Source: Branchiostoma lanceolatum
Lineage: Eukaryota; Chordata; Leptocardii; Amphioxiformes; Branchiostomatidae
DNA: 64,000 nt
Assembly (NCBI RefSeq): GCF_035083965.1
Contig: NC_089731.1
Coordinates: 8,654,501 to 8,718,500, forward strand
Direction: 5' to 3'
Under the pieces are notes generated by a model. The model ran no database searches. It was not told the origin of the DNA and worked only from the letters and a program-made list of their open reading frames with translations. A program made the position numbers and the translations under genes. Of this stretch, positions 13,501-24,379 are shown one piece after another. Within the stretch, counting starts at the first letter, position 1. The number at the start of each line of letters is the position of its first letter.

Positions 13501-16500
13501 CATCTTTGAACCCGATTTTACCTTCCGTTTGGTTTTCTTCTTGTTCTTGTTTAATTTGTTGTCAGGAGCTGTGGAATGAAGGAGAAAGTGGTTAAGATAT
13601 GAAACAATACATTTTTACTTTCCTTTTTTCTACAATTCAAAATAATGCATGTTTTGACCTTTTGTGTCATGGTAATAAAAGAGAGCTAACGGTTATTAGA
13701 AAGATGTAACCTTACTAAAGTCAGTATGATTATATTAATAATTAAGATAGTCAACACATGCAAGAAATTACCTGCGTGGTGTGTGTAAGTGCTAGTGGTG
13801 TGTGTAAGTATCATATTTGTCTAATTTCTTCTCTACAACATCATGTGGCATTATTAGAGTGTTCAACACTCTATCAACTCCACGAGAATGTGCGAAATTC
13901 TGCAGTTATTATCATTTCCGCTAAGAGACGCCACTACTAGGTACGCCCAAACTCCCAAAGAAAAGTCAAGCCTATCTCAAGTGTTTTCTTTCACGCTGTT
14001 GCACTCACCAACGCAATATTCATTGTTTTCTTCATAGAAAGATGGCCGAACAAAATACAGGTGCAACTCCTTTACGCGGTGACTGTTATTTCAAATGTCA
14101 CTTCGATGCGTTACATGTAGTTCTGTTTAAGTCGTCACGGTTTGCTGATGTACTAAAAGAAATTAATAGTGTTTTTTCTGAATAATCTCATCCAAATTCC
14201 TAGCCACATTTCATTTGTCGTCCGACGTTTTTCTGAAACAGACTCCACAATATCCTTGCTCCAAATCTCACGAGACTACAGACGTGACTTTGCCGCGATC
14301 GCGTGAGAACAATCTGCCCATAATCAGCGTCACTTTAAATGAATGGTGGTGCATGACATCGCGTTACATGCAACACTGCAATCCATCTTGACATTGGAGC
14401 GACCGCAAAGTTGCGACCGGGGGCTCTAAGGCGAAGCATGGCAACAACTGTGTCCTGTGACTAAAGAACAGCTTTATAACCTGGCAACTAGTCGTAATTA
14501 TAGTCGTTTTCCTTTACGCCAATGGGTGTTTAACGGTGAAATATGGGTGGGATTAGTGGGGTAGCTAGGGATTCGTGTGACCAAGGACCTCCTTGGTGTG
14601 ACAAAACAATTACGAGGAGGGGTACTTTGCGCCCTGTTGTAATTTCGCCATATATCACAATTGCTGAAATTACTGTCAGAACGAAACACCATTTAAACAG
14701 TCAAATAATTGGAATTTGTGCGGACAATAGAAAATCTGTGAGAAAATATATGTGTGTTGCGCGGTTCTAAAGAAGTTGCAGTGACTAACTTGAGCGTCAA
14801 GTTCGGTCACTTTTCATGTTCTAAACACGATCACGCCAAAGCCATAGGTCAAACGGATTGCGTAAGATTAGAAGTAGTAACAACAATGGATATGGTAAAT
14901 TGAGATTATTTCATTACATACTGTAAAAATAGCAAAAAATAATTTATCATTACATTTGAGCAAAACAATACAAAAAGGCAGGGCTACGTTTAGCCATTGT
15001 TTATGCACCAAAGCTACAACACAACATACTTAAGAACTAGAACGGCCTTCAAATCACCGTTAAGCCTGTACATACCGCTAACGCACTGTAGCGTTGTTGT
15101 TTATACGTGTTTTGACCCTTGTGTACACAACTACATGATAGGGTAGATTACGTTCTAACCTACATAGCGTCTACTTGGCTTTAGACAAACAAAGCCATAT
15201 TGTGTTATCAAAATCACGGCTTAAGCTGCAATTCCGGAAATATAAAAAGCTTCGTGACGTCTGAAAAATTTACGTCATTCCTGACAAAACATAATGGTGA
15301 ATGTCTTGATTTTACAAAGTCGACGACGTATTTTCGGGCTGTTTTTTTAGATATAGGTGGTTACTGACGTCTTGGCCTGGTTGTGGGACATTTTTTGCGG
15401 GTCGCCAAAATCACCACAACAGAGAAAAATCACAGCTCTTGTCTTTTCTATTCTTGTAACTTCTGAAAACATGTTTCGGAATTAAATATGAAATTACTGT
15501 GCAACGTTAGATGATATATGATATTTCCCAACGAAAGGAATATCAAATAAGTCGTCAGAATATTAGTTCTCCTTGCTTTATGATTAATGTGAATGTAGCA
15601 CGCAATTTGGTGCCCACCGAATAAAACCGACTACTTATTACCAACGGAACAAAGCACATAATCATGAAGTAATGTTTGCTGTGGGACGAAAATGCTCTGA
15701 GCAGGAAATTGAAATGTCGTAAAGTGGCAACCCGCGACAGCCGTTATTGGTCTTTGCACTTCAAATGGACACTTCGGAAACGGTTATAAATGGGAATTGA
15801 CATAGTACATATTTGTTCCTTGTTGTTAATCTAGTGCTCTCGCTTTACATTCACTTACGCTCTTAATGCATATGCTTTAGATGAATCGGGTATTTTAATT
15901 TACATTGATATGATTTAGAACATTAATACAAACAAATTCTTATTATGGAAACCACTACCCCAATAGGTAGCAAACCCCTCGTAGTTTCATAAATCGGGGT
16001 TAGGTCGGAAGCAATTAATCGACCGAAGGCTTAAGTATCATTAGATTTAAATTCAAGATAATCATTTATAAATGTTAGAATAAGTGTTTCATTACTTAAC
16101 CTTTGTACAGAGCACTATACTGATAAATATCGCTAGGTTTGAATAAAAACTGATGTGTTTTAGAAATGAATTTTACCTGATACTGTCGCTGTTGGTGCTG
16201 TTGTTTCTGTTGAGTCGTGATGCTCATTGTTCGAGTCTTCACTAGAAATCCCTGAGTCGTGTTCTTGAAGATTTAAAGATTCTAGTGCCTTCTTAACGGC
16301 AGCGCTGTCGACAAGAACCGAGACTGAAGATCCTTGAAACTTGGGAACACTTGGGGAGGATTGAAACGCCATGTCCGGTCGCTTTGATGTCAACTTCCCC
16401 GACTTGGCTCTCACAATGACAGCTGTCTTACTGGGAGGCCGACTCCGAGATCCCTGTAAAGTTGTCCCGTGTATTTCGGGAAGAAAGGCTTCACGCGTCT

Positions 16501-16663
16501 TGGAGCTATCGGTGCTCAGTCGGCCTTGTACTGAGGTTAGGCTTGAGGAAGAACTCCGTCTGTCAGGAGGGGAGTGGATGATAGGTGCTCGGCAGATCTG
16601 CAGTGACAGCCCGCCGAAGTTTCCCGAGTTGGACGGTAGATAAGTAGTCATACTGGGGTACAT
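10590..16663 (-). CDS. Uncharacterised basic, Ser-rich protein with charged C-terminal helix (about 432 aa)
   Basis: Four minus-strand exons join in phase: 16663-16177 (phase 1 donor), 13568-12957 (phase 1), 11958-11912 (phase 0) and 10742-10590, ending in TAG. All introns are GT-AG. The predicted protein starts MYPSMTTYLPSNSG and is rich in Ser, Lys and Arg. It has an acidic patch around residues 147-160 containing DSGISSEDS, then a very basic run (NKNKKKTKRKVKSGSK), repeated ARRAE/PRRAD/PRRPS elements, and a closing segment of about 50 residues made almost only of Ala, Lys, Arg, Gln and Glu that should form a long charged helix. I do not recognise the family. An AATAAA on the minus strand at 10371-10366 fits as its polyadenylation signal. 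The start lies 745 bp from the NIP7 start, head to head, so the two may share a promoter. The exon chain is inferred; an additional exon in the 2.6-kb first intron cannot be excluded. Confidence 0.72.
10777..11711. mobile_element. Non-autonomous DNA transposon (MITE) of about 935 bp
   Basis: The left end reads TACCCCCATTCCACTTGGAC and the right end is its inverse with few changes (revcomp GACCCCCATTCCACTAGGAC). TAA flanks both sides as a likely target-site duplication, which would fit a PIF/Harbinger-type element. The subterminal parts are GC-rich arrays of ggcgctctcacggcg-like words, and the centre is AT-rich. No transposase frame is seen. It sits in the last intron of the basic-protein gene. 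Copies with the same central sequence lie at 2.7 and 37.3 kb. Confidence 0.7.
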
Positions 16664-17407
16664 GTTGACACTTCCATAAGATCTTGTGAAAATAAACACG
16701 GCGATTAAAGACTCCTCGAGTGGGCCATAAGTCTGTGCTACTCCCGGTGAAAAAAATGGCCCAGCGCCCCAGCCATCACTGGGTGTTTAAAAGGCCCTAA
16801 AAGTCCCTACATAGTTCTTCACAAAATGGGCTAATTCGTTGACCAAACTGGACAATCAGGTTCTGACTGTCAGCGTAGTCTGCCTACCAAACACACGGAG
16901 CGGCGTCGGGTTGCTACCCAGCGTCGCCCTGCGCTGTGAACCGTACCAGGTGGCTCGGTTTCACCTGCCAGTTTGTTTGCATTGTTGGCACAGACCGTGC
17001 AACACAATAGCCTGTTGCCAAGCTATTCACCTCTGACCTGCTGTGAACCCAAACATTTCTGATGACCTCGGGTGACCCACTTAACCGCTGGTAGCCGTAA
17101 CAAAGGCAAATTTCAGAGTTTATAGAAAGCAAACTTCATCTTTTATGAAAATACATTCACGCTACAAGTAACCAAAACTTTTTTAGAAATAAGTCAATTT
17201 ATACTTTAGCGTTAATTTATGACTTTTAAGCAAAATCTATCATGTCAGCTATGTTAGGCTGCGGTGGTAATATCCCATCATCCTTTGCAACAAATGGCTG
17301 CGCCCGTCTGAAAAAAAGCCATCTGGTTTCGTCGAAGAAATCATCGCAAGATTGAAAATTGTTACATTCTGCCGTCGTCAGATAAGTCAGGACTCAGACC
17401 ACCAACA
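16664..17407. promoter_or_regulatory. Likely bidirectional promoter between the basic-protein gene and NIP7
   Basis: The 744-bp gap separates two start codons that point away from each other. No TATA box stands out close to either start. Head-to-head arrangement with a short gap is common for housekeeping genes such as NIP7. The shared-promoter idea is inferred from layout only. Confidence 0.45.
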
Positions 17408-20256
17408 ATGCGACCACTAACGGAGGACGAGACGAGAACGTTTTTCGAGAAGCTCTCAAAATAGTGAGTAAAATTGAGATTTGTTTGGGGTGGGGAGGGG
17501 GGCACTGATGCATGTGTGGTAACATACACGTGCGCGTGTGGTCCTCTTGTACGATAACTGTTGTAAAAAAAAGAGTCAGCCATGGGGACGAATGAATATT
17601 CTGAGAGGTTTTAAAGATTTTTGTTGTTGTTGTTCTGTTTAGACCGCTTCTATGACGGCAAAATTATCGTCTCATGAGTCATCCGAAGCTGTTTGAAACT
17701 CTTGAAAAAATATTTCTTGCAGGGCAGTTTTATGAGAAGAGTAGAGTAAAGTAGATCCTTTCAGCCAGGTAGGAAGATCTTTTCCAGCTCAACTGTTGAG
17801 GCGTTTAGAGTAGGGGCATTCAACTTTAATTACCCCCAAATAACCCCGCTAGGGGCAAAGTAGGGGAGGAGGAGGTCCCAGGCTAAGGCGGGCAGGCCTC
17901 CAGCCTGGTGCGGAATGACTCAACGGTTGGAGCCGTAACAACTGCGCCAGGCAGGGCGTTCCACTCGGGTATGGTGCGGGGGAAGAATGAATGTTTGTAA
18001 GAGTCTGTCCGGGCGTAAAGTGGTTGGAATTTGAGCGTGTGGCTCCCCCGGGTGCGCCCCTGAGCTGGTTTCGGGCATGTCCTGTTGTGCTTTGTTCCAA
18101 ACCTTACAGCAGCCTCAACTGAAAGAGATCTTCCTACCTGGCCGAATGGATCAACTCAACTCTACTCTACACCCGATACATGTCAGTTATTGCCGATTTC
18201 TAGGAAGATGGACATACGGTGGTCCAGAGAAAAAGAAGAAGAAAGCCGCTCATCCAATTACTGAACTGTCATTCCAGGCGACATGAACATAATATTTTGC
18301 AAAAAGAGGAGGTTTGATATGACAGGAATTGGGCGATTTGGTTCATAATCTGGATTGGACAGTGGGATTGGGTCAAACAAATCTGGATTGGTACTAGCTA
18401 GTAGATGTAAAGGGCGTGGGGATGTAAAGGGCGTGGGGGTGTGGGGGTCAAAAGCTGATAAAGACCTCTCCCACCCCACCCCCGTCACAACTGATTTTTG
18501 GAACAGTCCAATGAAAATGCTGGCGTATGACTGAGTAAATGATGAAACCTGCTTGTATTTAAATATACAGCATAGGAGAGAACATCAGACTGCTGATCGA
18601 CAGACCAGATGGGACATACTGTTTTAGACTACACAAGGACAGGGTCTACTATGTGAGGTATTGTGCTAATTTTTAACCCAAATGGGACTTCACTTGTGTT
18701 AATCATTAACTAGCTGCTACTTATCTAGCAAAACATTACATAACACTATGTAAGTCTACACTAGTAGTACATAACTAATACAGCACTTCTTCTTCTTCAG
18801 TCAGACTCAAAGCATAATGCTTGAGATGAACATAAAGCTTTTCAGTAGCTCATAGTGCAATGCGGCTTTGCTATGGCTTGCTTTTATAATTGTTGTTGTC
18901 CTTGTTTTATAGCCAAGCACACTGGGTCACCCCTACTCTTCCTGACACAGAGGTTTACCTCTTGAGGCTTATGCCAAAAGGTCCCTTATACTTGGGGCCC
19001 CCGACTTTACGTCACCATCTGAAATGATGAATGCAGTCCCTTACAACATCCAAGCTAGGGCTATACAACATATCACCATGCTTGTTACGTGTATGTACTT
19101 ATACACTGCACTACACTAACTACATTATACTACACTGCACATTATAACACTGCCGACCAAGACTGGCTATTCCACAGTTATTATTTCAGATATGATATCT
19201 ATCTCTCCTTTCTAGTGAGCACATCATGAAAAGAGCAGCGAATGTCTCGCGTGAAAACCTGATCAGTATGGGCACGTGTTTCGGCAAGTTCACCAAGACT
19301 GGCAAGTTCCGTCTCCACATCACAGCACTGGACTTCCTCGCTCCTTATGCAAAGGTAAGTAGGAAGATTCAATGTCTAATTTGCATGTTAAGATCAGGCT
19401 AGACTCTTGTTATTGCACCAAATTTCTATACAAAGATATGGTACAGTTTGTAGCCGACTAATTTCTGTTTTTTTTTTAGTGTAAGGTGTCTCAGACACCC
19501 AGATGCCCTCCAAGCTAAAAGCTTGAGTCCGCTTTTTAAAATCTTTAATTAACTTTGCAATATGCATAAGAGACTTAGTCTGCAATATGTAGCAAGACCA
19601 AATGGTGGCGCTGTTGTACTATTAGACATTCCAACACTGCAGTGATACATTTTTACACGCATGTCTCATATCTTCGAAAATATGTGATAGAAGATTGTTT
19701 TGTTTTTTAGTACAAGATTTGGGTGAAACCTGGCGCTGAACAGATCTTCCTGTATGGAAACCACATCCTGAAGTCTGGGTTGGGGCGTATAACGGAGAGT
19801 ACTAGCCAGTACCAAGGGGTGGTGGTGTATTCTATGAGTGACATACCACTGGTGAGTAACTTATGCATTTCAAACATTTTTGTACGGCCTTTCCAAGTCA
19901 ATTTCTTTGTTCTTGGATTTGCATGTACCTGCCGGAATCAATCATCAAAATGTGTTGCTTGAAATGTTAACCAGTCTGTTATATTGACTTTGTGGTAGCA
20001 TTTGGGTCTACAGTATTACAAGAGTTATTGGTAAGACTAAGAATGGTAGATGTTTTGTTTTCTTATTATATTTTATGTAATCAAACCACAGCTATACCCT
20101 CTAGGGAGAAGGTATGACACAATCTGTGTTTTCCAGGGTTTTGGAGTAGCAGCCAAGTCCACCCAGGAGTGCAGAAGAACAGACCCCATGTCTATTGTGT
20201 GCTTCCACCAGGCTGACATAGGGGAGTATATCAGGGCAGAGGACACCCTGACATAG
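17408..20256 (+). CDS. NIP7: 60S ribosome subunit biogenesis protein NIP7
   Basis: Five exons join in phase: 17408-17463, 18571-18657, 19216-19354, 19711-19851 and 20137-20256 (TAG). The product is 180 aa, exactly the length I know for human NIP7. It starts [20 protein letters not shown] and contains [37 protein letters not shown] and the ending [16 protein letters not shown], all diagnostic of the family. NIP7 is a nuclear and nucleolar factor needed for 27S/pre-60S processing. It has an N-terminal alpha/beta domain (about 1-90) and a C-terminal PUA RNA-binding domain (about 95-170). All introns are GT-AG. No standard AATAAA was found close to the stop. The gene looks intact, and no frameshift or missing core segment is seen. 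Confidence 0.97.
17738..18170 (-). mobile_element. LINE 3'-end fragment framed by inverted repeats, in NIP7 intron 1
   Basis: On the minus strand a frame ending at the stop 17885-17883 reads [20 protein letters not shown], followed by [20 protein letters not shown]. This is the stereotyped C-terminal tail of a non-LTR reverse-transcriptase protein. Its upstream part is missing or out of frame, so this is a truncated dead copy. It is enclosed by imperfect inverted arms at 17738-17783 and 18124-18170, both containing ccaggtaggaagatct-like sequence next to gagtagag words. A single related arm occurs at 52470-52520. Confidence 0.72.
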
Positions 20257-22207
20257 TATCAGACAACTTATTATAGTTGTTTATTAAGTACAAAAGGATA
20301 AGCTTTGAGTCATATTAAGATTGTTACACCAGAAATGTATTTGCTAGGTATCACCATAAGCATTCCTCATTGGATATCCTATTTGATACCTGATCACCTG
20401 ATTGGTCCACAGCACTCTATCTACTAGTCCTCAGTAATTTGCTACCCCTGTAAAGTATTTAAACACTGAAGCTGCCAAAATAGCTTTCGCTTTGAACATC
20501 TTTTCAAGAAATGTCTTTCATGGTTAACTTTCTCAATAGTAGGTTGTCTTCAGTAGTACCTGAATGGCACCAAAATTAATTGTTTTATTGGTTAATAGTT
20601 ATTTCTTTACTCACTTTGAAAGATATTGAATTGAAATATGAGATGTCCAACCCAGAATTGTTTGCTTATTTCACATTGATGAATATTGATAGTTCATATT
20701 GGCTTGTAATGATATACATGTACCAATAGCAGTATAACTCTAGATACTACATTGTAAAAGAGGGAGTTCAGAGATATAGGTATTAACACTTTAAACTTAG
20801 AACTCAAAGACTGTATGGGAGGGCATAGAGTGCTGTGCGTGTTGATTATCACACATGAATATGAACTGCAATAGAAGTCTGCTATGGTGCAGATATATGA
20901 TGCTAACATGCAGATGTTGAATATTGAAAAATTAAAAAAGATAAACTGGGGCTTGACAGAAGCTATATCATTTTTTTTATCCAGAGGGTACAATATGAGT
21001 TTACTGCTATTGAATGTGTGCCTGAACTATTAGAAATAACTCTCCTTTCATTATCAGGCTTATGACCCCAATGTGAAATACATGACATTGAACACATGGC
21101 ATTGGCACCATGTATGGCCAAATGTACATGGACATAATTGATACAGTTAACTGTTGACATACGTCAAAATTAGACACTGAGCAAATTTGGTAAGGGAGTA
21201 AGTGATTGCCTTTAAGCGATGCTTTAATGTACTAGTCACAGCAAGGAGAGTATAATTTCATAGGCTCATGTCGAACTAATAGCTCTCATCTCCATTTGCT
21301 CAATAATTGATATGCTGTTTTAACCTTATTAAGTTTGTATGTAATCTTATTTCCAGGGAGAGAGTTCATGGGATGCAACAGTTAAAGGGGCACTCACATA
21401 TCGTACAAGTTTTTGTCACAGAATTTCTAGAATTTGCTGTTGTAAATCTATTGCATGACAAAAGCGACAGGATCCTTAATAGTGCTTCTCCAATGTAAAA
21501 GACAGAAAGCATTTTGCAGATTGAATTTGGCACCCGACACAATAGAATGGCTATGAAATTATTTGGACAGTGTTCTAGCAAATATGGGAAACTAAAAGCT
21601 TCCTTTATCCATTCATTTCGGACAGTTTACTAGTTGTGACACAATATACATGTTCTGACAAAATTGTCTAAAATAACATTTGTATGGATCATGTACTGGT
21701 AAATATTCAATGATACATTATCTTGATTGACTATGATCTGTCTCCAAACGATAGGTCCACAACAGTGAATTAGGGCGTTCTTTGAACGATGGCCTTGGTT
21801 TGCTGTAAATTATATAACGTACACTAATAAGGAGTCCACTTTGAAGTATAAATGAGTTACCATGTCTTATCTCTTGTTGGTCATCTTTGAACTGCAGCCA
21901 CCATACAGCACAAGCTGAAAGTAATTCGACGATAAAAATGCTAATTTGAAGAGCCTACTGTATTATTGTAATCCATCATTTATGATGTGTCCAAAGTTAT
22001 CACAAGGCATTCAGACATCTTTAATGTTGGCTGTGTGTTGGACAAGCTAGATGTGCTTCTTTTGCTCGGAAAATGCAGGTAATCGCTTCAAATTGTTTTC
22101 AAATATTATCTAACTAGTTACCAGTGTTGTTCCCATTGTACAGCATTACCATACAGCTGGTTTATTTCATTTTTTTGTCGACGGGACTCCAAGGATCATA
22201 AAGCAGC
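20257..22207. other. Intergenic stretch downstream of NIP7
   Basis: About 1.95 kb of AT-rich sequence with the NIP7 3' untranslated region at its left side. The open frames are short and none has a recognisable domain or convincing splice context. Confidence 0.55.
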
Positions 22208-22996
22208 ATGGGTAAAGGGGTGAAGTCTGTCATTACTGCACAGGACAAATGTGTTCTAGTCATGCAGCCTCTTTCGAAGGCATTAGAAGAAACTGTTCAC
22301 ATGAAAGCACCTGCAACACTAGGTAGGTAGTAATTAAGCCGTGCACTCAGTACATGTTTCACTGCTTCAAATTAATCAATTTGATATTGAAGTAATTATG
22401 TGATCATTTTTAAGTGTGTTTTCTTCGTCGTATTGAACTGCTTTGATCCAAAAGCCAGTACTTGCAACTCAGAAGCTTGGAGGTATTTTTATCCTTCGTG
22501 CTCTGAATCTGTCACTTTTCATTGCATATTTTGGCTAATGGGGATTATTTTCCCAGATCTCAGTTACCGGTCTATATTTAAATTCTGCCCCCCCCCCCCC
22601 CATATTTGGTAGCAAATGCAACAGTCGTTTGAAATGTAACTTGTAACGGACCACCTAGCTAGGATTTTGGTACAGCGACAATTTCAATGTCATTGTACAG
22701 TTTCCTGTGGTTGGGGTAGTCTTTTGTTTAGAGATAACCTGGTCCCTAACTTCTTGGCCACAAAAAAAAAAAAGATTGAAAATCATACTTGTATTTTAAA
22801 GAATGCTTATATCTTCGCAGCTGATGAGAATGCGCTTAAAGAAGACACAGATTTTCCCGATTATCGAAGGTTACATCTGGGGTACAATTATCCCTGGATT
22901 AAGGCTGATAAATCCACAATAAGACCAAACACATTTGCAGAAACCAAAGGACTGATTGTAGCTATGGGCTTTCCTACATTGTATGTATACAAGTGA
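22208..22996 (+). CDS. Candidate two-exon gene for a 96-aa protein, family unknown
   Basis: Exon 1 (22208-22322) starts MGKGVKSVITAQDKCVLVMQ and ends with a phase 1 donor (CTAG|gtaggt). Exon 2 (22821-22996) begins after a good acceptor (tatcttcgcag) and reads ADENALKEDTDFPDYRRLHL, then GYNYPWIKADKSTIRPNTFA, closing MGFPTLYVYK with TGA. The phases agree and the joined product is 96 aa. It has no signal peptide or membrane segment. Its Tyr/Pro-rich middle resembles small intracellular structural proteins, but I cannot name a family. The join rests on phase and splice signals alone. A poly-C tract (22588-22600) lies in the intron. Confidence 0.5.
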
Positions 22997-24379
22997 GAAA
23001 CCGGCCTCCAAAACAAATCAGTAGATAGTATCCTCTTGTCTAAAAGGGTACGTTTCTTTTTAGTTGAATTGAACGTTCAGTGAAGCACGTTGTCGACCAA
23101 CAATTAATTTTAAACTTTCACAGGATTTAAGCATGTGTCATTCGATGGGATGGAATAAATGGACACTTTTGGCAATGAGTCCCTTTCGTCTTCTGTTATG
23201 GTGATTCCAGTTTTCGTTTTCCGCTGCCGTCATTACTGAAATTCCATTGGTGCTGAAACTAAAAGTACATCCGTTACGAGATCATGTCAGATCGTACGGA
23301 CAGGAAGCATTAACATTCTGATATGTATGTAAACCAGCTGTTGAAATCAGTTGAATCCAACTGTCGAGATCGGAAGTGCCCCTATTGTAAGCTTACAGGA
23401 AGGAAATGCTGGGTTATGACGACACAGTAACGGTTGAGGAATTTAAAAAAATGCCATTGCATCTTCAGCTGAAATCTACTTTTTCGTACTTTCCGTTTTT
23501 TTTCATTAGACTTTAAATCGTATGCTCTTCGATTTCGCACAACACAATAACTGTTCCACGGCAGACTTCCTGTTGTCTTTTTATCAGGATTTATAACTCT
23601 TTAAACCTGTCACGAATTCTAATTCTATATTACCCTTAGAATGCGCGATTTTGTATAGTGTGTACTCAGGTAGCTTAACTTAATAGCCACGCTTTCTGAT
23701 AAGTTTCTCGCGCGATGCACAGAGGTTGCCACCAAAAGACATTTTGCCCTATGAGTATATGAACATGGCGGGAAAATGTTAGGTCTCTCATGATCCATTA
23801 CACAATTTAGTGGAGACAAATTAGTTAAGTGCAATTTTCTGATGGAAAAAAAATAGAGTAACTGAAAATGATCATCCTTGATCATCATTAGAAGCGTGTC
23901 TATTCTGACGTGACCTCATTCTGTCACGAAAAGACAGGAGATGTCGCAATCAAATTATCAACTGTTCACTGCCATGTTTCAACGGCATTTGACGGACATC
24001 TTGATAGCCGGTCTATTTTCATAGTTTCAAACATTGTCCGTCCAACGAATGTCAGGACATTGTCCCAATTTTATTACCATCAAGAGAAATCATAAAAGTA
24101 AATTTTGCAGTCGTTCCAAAAGATCATGAGTCAAGAGGGTCACAATGCAAAACACGCCGGGTAGGCGGGGAGGTGATTTTGTTGAGATAGCCTTAAGCTA
24201 TGGGGTCAGCTTTGTACAGATTATGTCCTAGACATAGATGGTCAGGAGGGGACACAGAGGGTTCAAATTTCAGGCTGACTAAGTCCCCCTGTTGCCATGT
24301 GTAGCCCAGGTTTTAGGAGCGTTACGGCTAAGTGCGGCTCTGTCACCACAAGTGTAGGATGTGTGATCAGCGCAGAGCC
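22997..24379. other. Intergenic stretch between the 96-aa candidate and channel gene A
   Basis: About 1.4 kb without a supportable gene. It should include the promoter and 5' untranslated region of channel gene A on its right side; no TATA element is obvious near the start codon. Confidence 0.5.
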
